Shown: positions 9,230 to 16,646 of the stretch, piece after piece
Position numbering within the stretch: the stretch's first letter is position 1
Layout of the letters: each line of letters begins with the position of its first letter
Source: DATFAS01 sp035254305
GTDB taxonomy: Bacteria; Bacillota; Bacilli; Aneurinibacillales; RAOX-1
DNA length: 48,553 bases
Direction: 5' to 3'
Assembly (NCBI GenBank): GCA_035254305.1
Contig: DATFAS010000192.1
Location: forward strand, 1-48,553
Translations under genes and position numbers: made by a program
The notes under the pieces: model-generated
Told to the model about the DNA's origin: nothing
What the model saw: the letters and a program-made list of their open reading frames with translations, nothing else
Database searches by the model: none

Positions 9230-9313
9230 CTTGACTGGCGCCAAGCCTTTGGCGAAGGTGGCAGCCTAGTTGCCCTTGTGCGTAGACAGAATTCGAAAAA
9301 AATTTATAAATTC
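9230..9313 (-). repeat. Dispersed structured element, copy B (upstream of rnjB)
   Basis: The clearest copy. On the minus strand arm GGCTGCCACC (9257-9266) faces GGCGCCAGTC (9233-9242), with eight of ten positions able to pair. The enclosed segment contains GCCAAAGGC, which can form a small inner hairpin. AAGTTTTC follows the stem. A conserved preface ACAAGGGCAAC lies just 5' of the first arm. The AT-rich far end matches copy A. It lies in the 5' region of rnjB, in the same orientation. Confidence 0.72.
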
Positions 9314-9489
9314 TTATACGCTAAAAAACCGAACAAGTCACTTGTTCATTATTATATCATGAATAAAATGGTAAAGAAAAGAGAAATGAATGTCATGTTT
9401 TCGACCAGAATTGGATATTTTTATATTGTCCATCTTCTTATGGAATATTAATGGAGGAGCTACAGAGTGAAAACGTTGGAATAAATAAG
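9314..9489. other. Part of the 371-base gap between rnjB and dapA
   Basis: The gap 9173-9543 holds the rnjB ribosome binding site, repeat copy B and the dapA terminator. The rest contains only a small dyad GAACAAG/CTTGTTC at about 9331-9347. An open frame on the plus strand across 9089-9451 has no plausible translation signals and mirrors the repeat and the rnjB start. I see no gene. Confidence 0.5.
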
Positions 9490-9528
9490 GAAAAATAAGC
9501 CCTCCATTTTATGATAAAAAGGAAGGCT
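9490..9528 (-). terminator. Rho-independent terminator of dapA
   Basis: On the minus strand AGCCTTCC and GGAGGGCT form an 8-bp stem with one G-U pair, extended inward by TTTT/AAAA, followed by TATTTTTCC. It starts about 16 bases after the dapA stop. Confidence 0.8.
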
Positions 9529-9543
9529 GTTCATTTATAGCTT

Positions 9544-10410
9544 TTATTTAATCAAGGTCTCAATAAATTGAGCCTCTCTTTCATTCAATGGAACCAGTGG
9601 CAAACGAACGGAACCAACTGCTATACCCTTTTGCTCTAGCGCATATTTTACGGGTACTGGATTTGAAGTAATAAATAACCCTTCAAAAATCGGCAATAAC
9701 CTACGGTGTAATGCCGCAGCTTCATTCACTTTACCTTCCACGAAAGCCTCAATCATGGCTTTCATTTCACTTCCAATAACATGACTAGCCACACTAACTA
9801 CACCATACCCACCTACACTCATAGAGGGTAGAGCTAATTTATCATCGCCACTGTACACTCTGAATTGTTCATTCGATCGTTCAACAAGCATAGCCACAGC
9901 AGATAAATCCCCACTTGCTTCTTTAACAGAAGTAATGTTAGGAATTTCAGATAAACGTAGAATAGTTTCTACGGACATATTTACTGCAGATCTTCCCGGA
10001 ATATTATAAAGCATACCAGGAAGTTTGGTAGATTCAGCAATGGCTTTAAAATGCTGATAAAGTCCTTCTTGTGATGGCTTATTATAATATGGAACCACCA
10101 ACAAGGTTCCATCTACACCAACCGCCTCTGCCTTTTTGGTTAATTCAATCGAAGCTTTTGTATTATTACTACCTGTTCCTGCAATAACCTTTGCACGCCC
10201 TGCAGCAACACCTACCACATGCTTGAATAGGGCAACCTTCTCATCGTTACTTAAAGTAGGAGATTCCCCCGTTGTTCCACATACGACTATGGTATCCGTT
10301 CCCGTATTGATTAAATGGTCTACTAGGTGGGATGCTTTGTCGAAATCTACCTCTAGTTCTTCATTAAATGGTGTTACCATTGCTGTTAACAAACGTCCAA
10401 AATCAACCAC
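9544..10410 (-). CDS. dapA: 4-hydroxy-tetrahydrodipicolinate synthase
   Basis: Condenses pyruvate with aspartate semialdehyde, the first committed step towards diaminopimelate, lysine and dipicolinate. It has 288 residues in a TIM-barrel. The Schiff-base lysine is Lys163 in SVKEASG, the catalytic tyrosine Tyr135 in MLYNIPGR, and the CGTTGE motif near residue 45. The start is GTG at 10408-10410, with GAGGAGG upstream. It follows dapG by 29 bases and closes the dpaA-dpaB-asd-dapG-dapA cluster, so the product of asd and the substrate for DpaAB meet in one operon. Confidence 0.97.
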   Translation of the reverse strand: MVDFGRLLTAMVTPFNEELEVDFDKASHLVDHLINTGTDTIVVCGTTGESPTLSNDEKVALFKHVVGVAAGRAKVIAGTGSNNTKASIELTKKAEAVGVDGTLLVVPYYNKPSQEGLYQHFKAIAESTKLPGMLYNIPGRSAVNMSVETILRLSEIPNITSVKEASGDLSAVAMLVERSNEQFRVYSGDDKLALPSMSVGGYGVVSVASHVIGSEMKAMIEAFVEGKVNEAAALHRRLLPIFEGLFITSNPVPVKYALEQKGIAVGSVRLPLVPLNEREAQFIETLIK

Positions 10411-10439
10411 AAAACACTCCTCCTCTACTCCTCTAACTC

Positions 10440-11663
10440 TTATATCAATTCGTGCAAATGAAATTTTCTGTGGAGCGCCCTTACTGCAGCAACCATATCC
10501 TCATCATTAACAAGTACCCATATCGTTGTATGCGAATCAGCACATTGTAAAATCTGAATGTCCTTTTCTGTGAGGGCTTCAGCCACCTTGGCCATTACTC
10601 CTGGAACACCGGCCATGCCAGCACCAATGACAGAAACCTTGGCACAATGAGGGGTGAGGAATGGATCAAATCCCATGTCCTGCAAAACTTTAGTAGCTTT
10701 CTCGGCTACTTCATCTCTTACCGTATAAGCAACTCCAATTGGATTTACATTAATGAAATCTACACTAATCCCATTCTCTGCCATTGCTTTGAATACCCTA
10801 AGCTGAAGATCATACTGACCATCTTTTGCAATAACTTTAATCTGTGTTATGTTTGAAATATTGGCAATACCAGTAATTAACCTTTCAGTAAGGTGGGGTT
10901 CCAATTGACGAATTGCTGAACGATTCGCAACAAATGTTCCTGTATCTTGACTAAATGTGGATCGAATCCGAATCGGAACATTTCCTTGCATAGCCATTTC
11001 CACGGCTCGCGGGTGAATAACCTTAGCCCCTTGGTGTGCCATATTTGCAATCTCTGTATAAGTAACAGCTTGAAGTATAGTAGCATCCTCAACAATTCTT
11101 GGATCAGCTGTCATTACTCCATCCACATCGGTAAAGATATCTACCATTTCTGCTTTCAAAGCAACACCTAATGCTGTGGCTGTCGTATCACTTCCACCTC
11201 GTCCAAGAGTCGTAACCTCCCAATCCTTGGTCCGACCTTGGAACCCTGTCACAACCACAACTTTATTTTGTTTGAATTCCTCAAGAATCCGTTCAGGCTT
11301 TAAATCCACAATTTGTGCTTCACCGAATGCATGATCTGTAACAATTCCGGCTTGACCGCCTGTTAATGTAACAGCAGATATACCTCTATTATTAAGCATA
11401 CTCGTTAATGTTGCTGCGGAAATTAATTCTCCACAATGAAGTAATAAATCCCAATCACGTTTTGATAAATGATTCCCATTTTCTTTAATCAACCCGATCA
11501 GGGTATCCGTTGCATAGGATTGTCCTTTCCGCCCCATGGCGGATACAACAACACATACACAATTTCCCTCGCTTATAGCTGATTGAATATGATTAATCGC
11601 TTCTTCCCTTTCCTCAGGTGAAGAAAGAGAAGAACCGCCAAACTTTTGAACCAATATTTTCAT
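10440..11663 (-). CDS. dapG: Aspartate kinase I (DapG)
   Basis: Phosphorylates aspartate at the entry to the lysine/diaminopimelate/dipicolinate branch. It has 407 residues from the ATG at 11663. The N-terminal kinase signature is VQKFGGSSL, with TLGRGGSDTTA and DVDGVMTADPR further on. Two C-terminal ACT domains follow (for example VSVIGAGMAGVPGVMAKV). The frame is open nine codons further upstream, but family proteins begin at MKI and GGGAG lies ten bases before this ATG. The operon context with asd, dapA and dpaAB matches the diaminopimelate-sensitive isozyme DapG rather than LysC; the effector is inferred. Confidence 0.95.
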   Translation of the reverse strand: MKILVQKFGGSSLSSPEEREEAINHIQSAISEGNCVCVVVSAMGRKGQSYATDTLIGLIKENGNHLSKRDWDLLLHCGELISAATLTSMLNNRGISAVTLTGGQAGIVTDHAFGEAQIVDLKPERILEEFKQNKVVVVTGFQGRTKDWEVTTLGRGGSDTTATALGVALKAEMVDIFTDVDGVMTADPRIVEDATILQAVTYTEIANMAHQGAKVIHPRAVEMAMQGNVPIRIRSTFSQDTGTFVANRSAIRQLEPHLTERLITGIANISNITQIKVIAKDGQYDLQLRVFKAMAENGISVDFINVNPIGVAYTVRDEVAEKATKVLQDMGFDPFLTPHCAKVSVIGAGMAGVPGVMAKVAEALTEKDIQILQCADSHTTIWVLVNDEDMVAAVRALHRKFHLHELI

Positions 11664-11720
11664 TACTTTCATTTCTCCCTTTGGATACACCTTAGAGGGA
11701 TACTTCTAGATTTAAGTGCA

Positions 11721-12755
11721 TTAAGATTGAATCAAATTTTCTGCAATTTGAACAGCGTTCCATGCAGCACCCTTCAATAGGTTATCACTAACAATCCATA
11801 AATGAAGTCCCTTATTTTCTGTAAGATCACGTCTTACTCGACCTACAAATACCTCTAATTTTCCCGCAGCATTGGAAGCTAACGGATAAGATTGTTCACT
11901 AGGATCGTCCTCTAAAACAACTCCTGGTGCATTCAAAAGTACATCTCTGATTTCTTCAATAGTAAACTCTTGATTTGTTTCAATATACACAGATTCTGAA
12001 TGTCCCTTAACAACAGGAATTCGAACACATGTAGCAGATACGGCTACATTAGGATCTCCAAAGATTTTCTTCGTTTCATTAATCATCTTCATTTCTTCTA
12101 AAGTAAAGCCATTATCTTGGAAAACATCAATTTGTGGAATAGCATTAAAAGCAATTTGATGTTTCTTAGGCAAAGAACCCACAGGAAGAATTTCACAATT
12201 TGGTTCATTGCCTTCAAGTACAGCTTTTGTTTGGTTCAACATATCATCGATCGCACGACTTCCAGCTCCAGATACAGCTTGATAGGTTGAAACGATAATT
12301 CGATCAATACCAAATCGATCCTTAATTGGTTTTAGCGCAGCAACCATTTGGATGGTGGAACAATTAGGATTCGCAATGATTCCCTTATGGTTTTTTGCTT
12401 CATCCATATTCACTTCAGGTACAACCAAAGGTACCTCGGGGTCCATACGATAAGCGTTTGTATTATCAATAACCACAGCCCCACGCTCCACAGCAGCAGG
12501 TGCAAGCTTCTTACTAACACCTCCACCTGCGCTAAATAGAGCAAAATCAATTCCTTCAAAGCTTTCAGGCGTAGCTTCCTGAACAGTTATTTCTTGTCCT
12601 TTAAAGGTAAGCTTCGTCCCTGCCGATCTTGCAGAAGAGAGACATTTAAGTTGGTTAATTGGAAAATTTCGTTCCTCAAGTAATCTTAATATTTCTGTGC
12701 CTACTGCACCTGTTGCCCCTACTACTGCTACGTTATAAGAAGATTGATTTGACAT
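11721..12755 (-). CDS. asd: Aspartate-semialdehyde dehydrogenase
   Basis: Reduces aspartyl phosphate to the semialdehyde using NADPH. It has 344 residues. The nucleotide-binding motif VVGATGAVGTEILR is at the N-terminus, the active-site cysteine in ANPNCSTIQ near residue 130, and the substrate region follows at SGAGSRAIDD. It lies 33 bases after dpaB and 57 bases before dapG in the same direction, consistent with one transcript supplying DapA and the spore dipicolinate pathway. Confidence 0.97.
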   Translation of the reverse strand: MSNQSSYNVAVVGATGAVGTEILRLLEERNFPINQLKCLSSARSAGTKLTFKGQEITVQEATPESFEGIDFALFSAGGGVSKKLAPAAVERGAVVIDNTNAYRMDPEVPLVVPEVNMDEAKNHKGIIANPNCSTIQMVAALKPIKDRFGIDRIIVSTYQAVSGAGSRAIDDMLNQTKAVLEGNEPNCEILPVGSLPKKHQIAFNAIPQIDVFQDNGFTLEEMKMINETKKIFGDPNVAVSATCVRIPVVKGHSESVYIETNQEFTIEEIRDVLLNAPGVVLEDDPSEQSYPLASNAAGKLEVFVGRVRRDLTENKGLHLWIVSDNLLKGAAWNAVQIAENLIQS

Positions 12756-12788
12756 GCGTTTCTCTCCTTTGATCGTGTTTGATAGTAA

Positions 12789-13388
12789 CTAGTTCATATA
12801 TCTAAATTTTTCAATGATAACAGGTTGGATTTGTTCTCCCTCTAAAGCCATTTCACAGGTCTCTTTGATGAGGTCCATGCGAGCAACAAGTGATTTTGGT
12901 TTTTTCTCAGGCGCATCCTGACCGAAGGGAACGAAATAGATATCCTTAGCTGCCATTAGCTTAGCGATATTTTCCATGTTAAAACCTAAACCATCATTGG
13001 TTGATATGGCTAGAACAACCGGACGGTGGTTTCTCATTGTCGCTTTTGCTGCCATTAGCACTGGGCTATCTGTCAGTGCATTAGCCAGTTTACTAGTGGA
13101 TGCCCCTGTAATTGGTGCAATAATCATCACATCTAAAGGGCGTTTAGGTCCAAGTGGCTCTGCATCGACAATAGTAGCAACGATCTCATTTCCCGTCAAA
13201 TCCTTCAACTGTCTCTTCCAATCATCTGCTTTACCAAAGTAAGTATCTGTTGTTGCGACAGAATGGGTGATAATTGGAATGACATTAGCGCCTTCTTCTA
13301 CAAGACCTTTAATCTGAGGCATAATTTCTGCAAGTGTACAATGGGATCCAGTGACTCCGAACCCAATGGTTTTTCCTGCTAATTTCAT
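12789..13388 (-). CDS. dpaB: Dipicolinate synthase subunit B (SpoVFB)
   Basis: Flavoprotein-like subunit of dipicolinate synthase, which oxidises dihydrodipicolinate to dipicolinic acid in the mother cell during sporulation. It has 199 residues. The N-terminus GKTIGFGVTGSHCTLAEIMP and the PITGASTSKLANALTD segment are typical of the flavin-decarboxylase (Dfp/UbiX-like) fold to which SpoVFB belongs. Its ATG overlaps the dpaA TGA by four bases, indicating coupled translation of the two subunits. Confidence 0.95.
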   Translation of the reverse strand: MKLAGKTIGFGVTGSHCTLAEIMPQIKGLVEEGANVIPIITHSVATTDTYFGKADDWKRQLKDLTGNEIVATIVDAEPLGPKRPLDVMIIAPITGASTSKLANALTDSPVLMAAKATMRNHRPVVLAISTNDGLGFNMENIAKLMAAKDIYFVPFGQDAPEKKPKSLVARMDLIKETCEMALEGEQIQPVIIEKFRYMN

Positions 13389-14284
13389 AAGTCTTCCTCC
13401 CGCTGGGCCACTTGTTCAGATACAAGCCTCGATAAAATCTTGGCTATGATCTGGCCTGCTGTTTTCGGCGCAACGATTCCAGGCAAACCAGGGGCGAGTA
13501 AGGCTTTAATTCCTCTCTTTTCAGCATATCGAAAATCTGTTCCTCCAGGTTTGGAGGCTAGATCAATAATAAGAGCATGCTGCGGCATACGAGCAATAAT
13601 TTGTGCAGTTAAGACCATTTTCGGTATCGTATTATATACGATATCCACATCATCCACTTGTTCTAAAAGGTCTGTTATTTCAAATGGGGTTAAACCCATT
13701 TCGTAAACTCTAGCAAGGTGTTCTGGCCTCCTTGCCCCGATTCTTACATGTGCTCCAAGAGCGTGTAGAGCCCTAGCCATTGTCATACCAGTTCTTCCAA
13801 GTCCTAGAACAATACAGGTAGATCCATGAATCGTAATATCCGTATTCTGGATCGCCATCATTAAAGCACCTTCCATAGTAGGAATTGAATTATAGATGGC
13901 TACATCATCTCGATTCAAGGTCTCAATTAAGTTATAACTATGTTCCCCACATAGATTCCTTAAATAAGGCTTCGCCATCCCGGTATAGATGGCGATATCT
14001 GGCTTCATCGCTTCGAAATGTTTCCTAGTTAATTGGATTTGCTTGGAGCAGAAAATACTTTCTACAAATCCTTCATCATCCGTACCAACAATAGGTAAGA
14101 TGAGAGCATCAGTAGCTTGTAAAATATCTAAGGATAGATCCTTTTTAGTCGCTCCGGTGAAATTACTTTCTAAATTATCAAAGCCGATGAGGGTTACCGA
14201 TGCATCCAATTCGATGAACTTCTTAATCACTTCAAGCTGGCGAGCATCTCCTCCTATGAAGGTAGCATGAATTCCTGTAAGCAT
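13385..14284 (-). CDS. dpaA: Dipicolinate synthase subunit A (SpoVFA)
   Basis: Dehydrogenase-like subunit of dipicolinate synthase. It has 299 residues from the ATG at 14284, matching the usual length. The N-terminal domain opens with FIGGDARQLEVIKK; the NAD(P)-binding Rossmann motif VLGLGRTGMTMARAL follows near residue 155; and DLASKPGGTDF with LLAPGLPGIVAPKTAG near the C-terminus is characteristic. The frame is open eight codons further upstream, but AAAGGGG sits ten bases before this ATG and orthologues begin MLTG. A mother-cell type -10 box (14319-14327) lies just upstream. Confidence 0.96.
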   Translation of the reverse strand: MLTGIHATFIGGDARQLEVIKKFIELDASVTLIGFDNLESNFTGATKKDLSLDILQATDALILPIVGTDDEGFVESIFCSKQIQLTRKHFEAMKPDIAIYTGMAKPYLRNLCGEHSYNLIETLNRDDVAIYNSIPTMEGALMMAIQNTDITIHGSTCIVLGLGRTGMTMARALHALGAHVRIGARRPEHLARVYEMGLTPFEITDLLEQVDDVDIVYNTIPKMVLTAQIIARMPQHALIIDLASKPGGTDFRYAEKRGIKALLAPGLPGIVAPKTAGQIIAKILSRLVSEQVAQREEDL

Positions 14285-14318
14285 ACCCTGATAACCCCTT
14301 TCAAACATTTTACAACAT

Positions 14319-14327
14319 TAAAGTATG
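14319..14327 (-). promoter_or_regulatory. Candidate mother-cell sigma (SigK/SigE-type) -10 element for dpaA
   Basis: The minus strand reads CATACTTTA, an exact fit to the SigK -10 pattern CATAnnnTA and close to SigE CATACAAT. Transcription would begin about 25-30 bases before the dpaA ATG. In B. subtilis the spoVF genes are transcribed by SigK. I do not see a convincing -35 (AC) at the right distance. Confidence 0.5.
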
Positions 14328-14330
14328 CAT

Positions 14331-14350
14331 TTAAAGAACAAATTCTTTAA
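14331..14350 (-). promoter_or_regulatory. Inverted repeat over the dpaA -35 region
   Basis: TTAAAGAA - four bases - TTCTTTAA, a perfect 8-bp dyad immediately upstream of the candidate -10 of dpaA. It could be an operator or a short AT-only hairpin; there is no GC-rich stem to make a good terminator. Confidence 0.35.
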
Positions 14351-14433
14351 TCTTTATTCTCTATCTTTCTTGGTTTTCCCGGAATTCGTTGCGTTTCTAC
14401 CCTCATGGTATGTGATCGCCCAGTAATACGTTA

Positions 14434-14688
14434 CTAAAACGTTGCTCTTCCTCTTTCCTTCCACTCAACAATAATCATATCAGGTCCAATTTTACGTATA
14501 GATTTCCAAGGGATCACAACCTCATCCCTTCTTTTACCTAGCCGAAGAAAGGATGTTGCAGGCAATACGATAGATTCAATTTCTCCTGTTTCAGGATGGA
14601 TGATCAGATCGGATTGGCCTAAGACCCCCATCCTTTCCCCATTATCTAAATCAATAATTTCTTTTTCACAAATCTCACTAAATCTCAT
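14434..14688 (-). CDS. ymxH: YlmC/YmxH family sporulation protein (PRC-barrel)
   Basis: An 84-residue protein that fits a single PRC-barrel domain: opening SEICEKEIIDLDNGERMGVLG, then a basic LRLGKRRDEVVIPWKSIRKIG strand pair. In sporulating Bacillales a YlmC/YmxH family gene occupies exactly this place between mlpA/dut and spoVF. Its role is not defined. AAAGGGG precedes the ATG. A bidirectional terminator separates it from dut, and 150 bases separate it from dpaA, so it may be monocistronic. Confidence 0.85.
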   Translation of the reverse strand: MRFSEICEKEIIDLDNGERMGVLGQSDLIIHPETGEIESIVLPATSFLRLGKRRDEVVIPWKSIRKIGPDMIIVEWKERGRATF

Positions 14689-14775
14689 AAAATAATCCCC
14701 TTTCTAGTTTTATAAGGAAAAGTTAAATGATTAAAATCAGGACCATCTTGCTGTGAAAATATGCATATATAAAAG

Positions 14776-14806
14776 AAAAAAGTACTTCGCAACGAAGTAC
14801 TTTTTT
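14776..14806 (-). terminator. Strong terminator at the end of dut
   Basis: AAAAAAGTACTTCG and CGAAGTACTTTTTT form a perfect 14-bp dyad with a three-base loop, directly after the dut stop. The A- and T-tracts make it functional on either strand. Confidence 0.88.
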
Positions 14807-15256
14807 CTATAATCCAGTATGGCCAAAGCCACCCTCTCCACGAGCACTATTTGGTAAATCCTCCACAACATCCCACTCCACAGCAGGGACATATTGTATA
14901 ACCATTTGAGCTATTCGATCACCCCGGTTTATCACGAAGGATTCTTCTCCATGGTTAATTAGAATAACCCCGACCTCACCTCTATAATCGGCATCAATTG
15001 TTCCAGGAGAGTTTAAGCAAGTGATTCCTTTTTTTAAAGCTAGCCCACTGCGTGGTCGGATTTGTGCCTCCACGAGTGGTGGAAGAGCTAAAGCAAACCC
15101 TGTTGGTACTAGAATTCTAGAACCTGGTGAAAGATGGATGGATTCCTTTACTGCAGCAAAAATATCAAATCCCGCCGCCCACTGAGTCATTTTCGTTGGT
15201 AATGAAATATCTGTATTTCCTGGCAGCTTTTTTATTTGTATTTTTAGTGTATCCAT
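14807..15256 (-). CDS. dut: dUTP diphosphatase
   Basis: Hydrolyses dUTP to dUMP, keeping uracil out of DNA and supplying thymidylate synthesis. It has 149 residues, the size of trimeric dUTPases. The five family motifs are visible in order: AGFDIFA, PRSGLA, the catalytic GTIDADYRGE, GDRIAQMV, and the C-terminal RGEGGFGHTG that closes the active site. It is probably transcribed with mlpA, whose stop lies 26 bases upstream, and ends in a strong terminator. Confidence 0.96.
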   Translation of the reverse strand: MDTLKIQIKKLPGNTDISLPTKMTQWAAGFDIFAAVKESIHLSPGSRILVPTGFALALPPLVEAQIRPRSGLALKKGITCLNSPGTIDADYRGEVGVILINHGEESFVINRGDRIAQMVIQYVPAVEWDVVEDLPNSARGEGGFGHTGL

Positions 15257-15282
15257 TTGTTTGGTTTACCTCACTAATTGTT

Positions 15283-16542
15283 TTATCCTAGGAGATCTCT
15301 TTTATTAAACGAAGATGGAAGTTGTTCAAACGGACTAACTAAGGCCATTGCCATTTCATTCGTGAAGATTCGATTAATAGCCCCCTGTACATCCTCTAAG
15401 CTAACCGCATTCACTCGTTGGATAATTTGATCTAAGGTTAAATGATTACCCAGCGAAAGCTCATTCTTCCCTAATCGACTCATCCGACTATTCGTACTCT
15501 CTAAGCTAAGCATTAGGCTCCCTTTTAGCTGCTCTTTTCCTTTTGTTAATTCCTCAGGAGTAATTCCGTGTGATTTTAGCTTCGATAGTGTATCCATAAT
15601 GACTTTATAAACCTCATCTAGCTGATTAGGGGCTGTTCCCGCATACACAGTAAACAATCCACTATCCTTATAGGAGGAATGGTAAGAAAAGACAGAATAG
15701 GCTAGACCACGTTCTTCACGTACTTCTTGAAAAAGACGTGAGCTCATACTGCCACCTAGAATATTATTCATTAATATTAAAGAATAAACATCGGCGTTCC
15801 CAATCTCAAGTCCAGGAAATGCTAAGCATAAATGAGCCTGTTCCGTTTCTTTCTTACGCAACAACTCACCCGCACAAAATACGGGAGGCTTCAATTCACT
15901 TTTTGTTTTACCACGTCTAGTAAATGTGGAGAAATACTGTTTAATAGAATCTAAAATTCCGTCGGTGACATTACCAGCAACAGTTAAAACAACATTCTGT
16001 GGTTGATATCGTTCCTCCATATAATGAAGGATATGATCCCGATTCAACTGGTTTAAAACCTCTTCTGTTCCTAATATACTATAGCCTAGTGGATGATTTT
16101 GAAAGCTGGCTCTAGAAATCAAGTCATGAACAAGATCATCAGGGGTATCATCATACATCTTTATTTCTTCGATAACAACCTTGCGTTCCTTCTTCAATTC
16201 TTCTTCATCAAAGACGGAATTAAAAAACATATCTGCTAAAATATCAAGGGCAATTGGTGCATGCTCATCTAAAATCCTTGCATAGAAGCAAGTATACTCC
16301 TTGGATGTAAATGCATTAACGTGTCCACCAATTTGATCAAACGCTTCCGCGATTTCCTTAGCAGATCGTACCTTGGTTCCTTTGAAAAGCATATGCTCAA
16401 TAAAGTGTGATATTCCGTTGTTCGTAGGTTCCTCATATCGTGAACCTGTGCCAACCCAAATCCCAAGGGCAACAGAACGAACTGTGGGGATTTTCTCAAT
16501 AATTACACGAACCCCATTATCTAGGGTGTATTTTTCGATCAC
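15283..16542 (-). CDS. mlpA: M16 zinc protease MlpA (YmxG)
   Basis: A 419-residue processing-peptidase-like zinc protease. HFIEHMLFKG near residue 46 carries the HxxEH motif, and the distal metal-ligand segment ERKVVIEEIKMYDDTPDD near residue 125 is intact. The C-terminal half has NNILGGSMSSRLFQEVRE, typical of bacterial mitochondrial-processing-peptidase homologues. In B. subtilis mlpA sits at the same place after ylxY and has been linked to control of extracellular protease (known, not seen). It starts at GTG with GGAGG nine bases before it. It is the third M16 protein in this window, after YmfF and YmfH. Confidence 0.94.
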   Translation of the reverse strand: MIEKYTLDNGVRVIIEKIPTVRSVALGIWVGTGSRYEEPTNNGISHFIEHMLFKGTKVRSAKEIAEAFDQIGGHVNAFTSKEYTCFYARILDEHAPIALDILADMFFNSVFDEEELKKERKVVIEEIKMYDDTPDDLVHDLISRASFQNHPLGYSILGTEEVLNQLNRDHILHYMEERYQPQNVVLTVAGNVTDGILDSIKQYFSTFTRRGKTKSELKPPVFCAGELLRKKETEQAHLCLAFPGLEIGNADVYSLILMNNILGGSMSSRLFQEVREERGLAYSVFSYHSSYKDSGLFTVYAGTAPNQLDEVYKVIMDTLSKLKSHGITPEELTKGKEQLKGSLMLSLESTNSRMSRLGKNELSLGNHLTLDQIIQRVNAVSLEDVQGAINRIFTNEMAMALVSPFEQLPSSFNKRDLLG

Positions 16543-16646
16543 GAATGAAAGCCTCCTTACCCATCCCTATTAGTCTGGGTGCATATGTATAAACCGGAGC
16601 ATTAAGCAAAAAGCCAGTATAGTTAAATATAGCAAAATAACCCATC

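Noticed and set aside
9089..9451. Plus-strand open frame of 120 codons over the rnjB start
   Set aside because: It begins at a TTG inside rnjB, runs through repeat copy B, has no ribosome binding site and no recognisable protein; it is the mirror of non-coding and antisense sequence.
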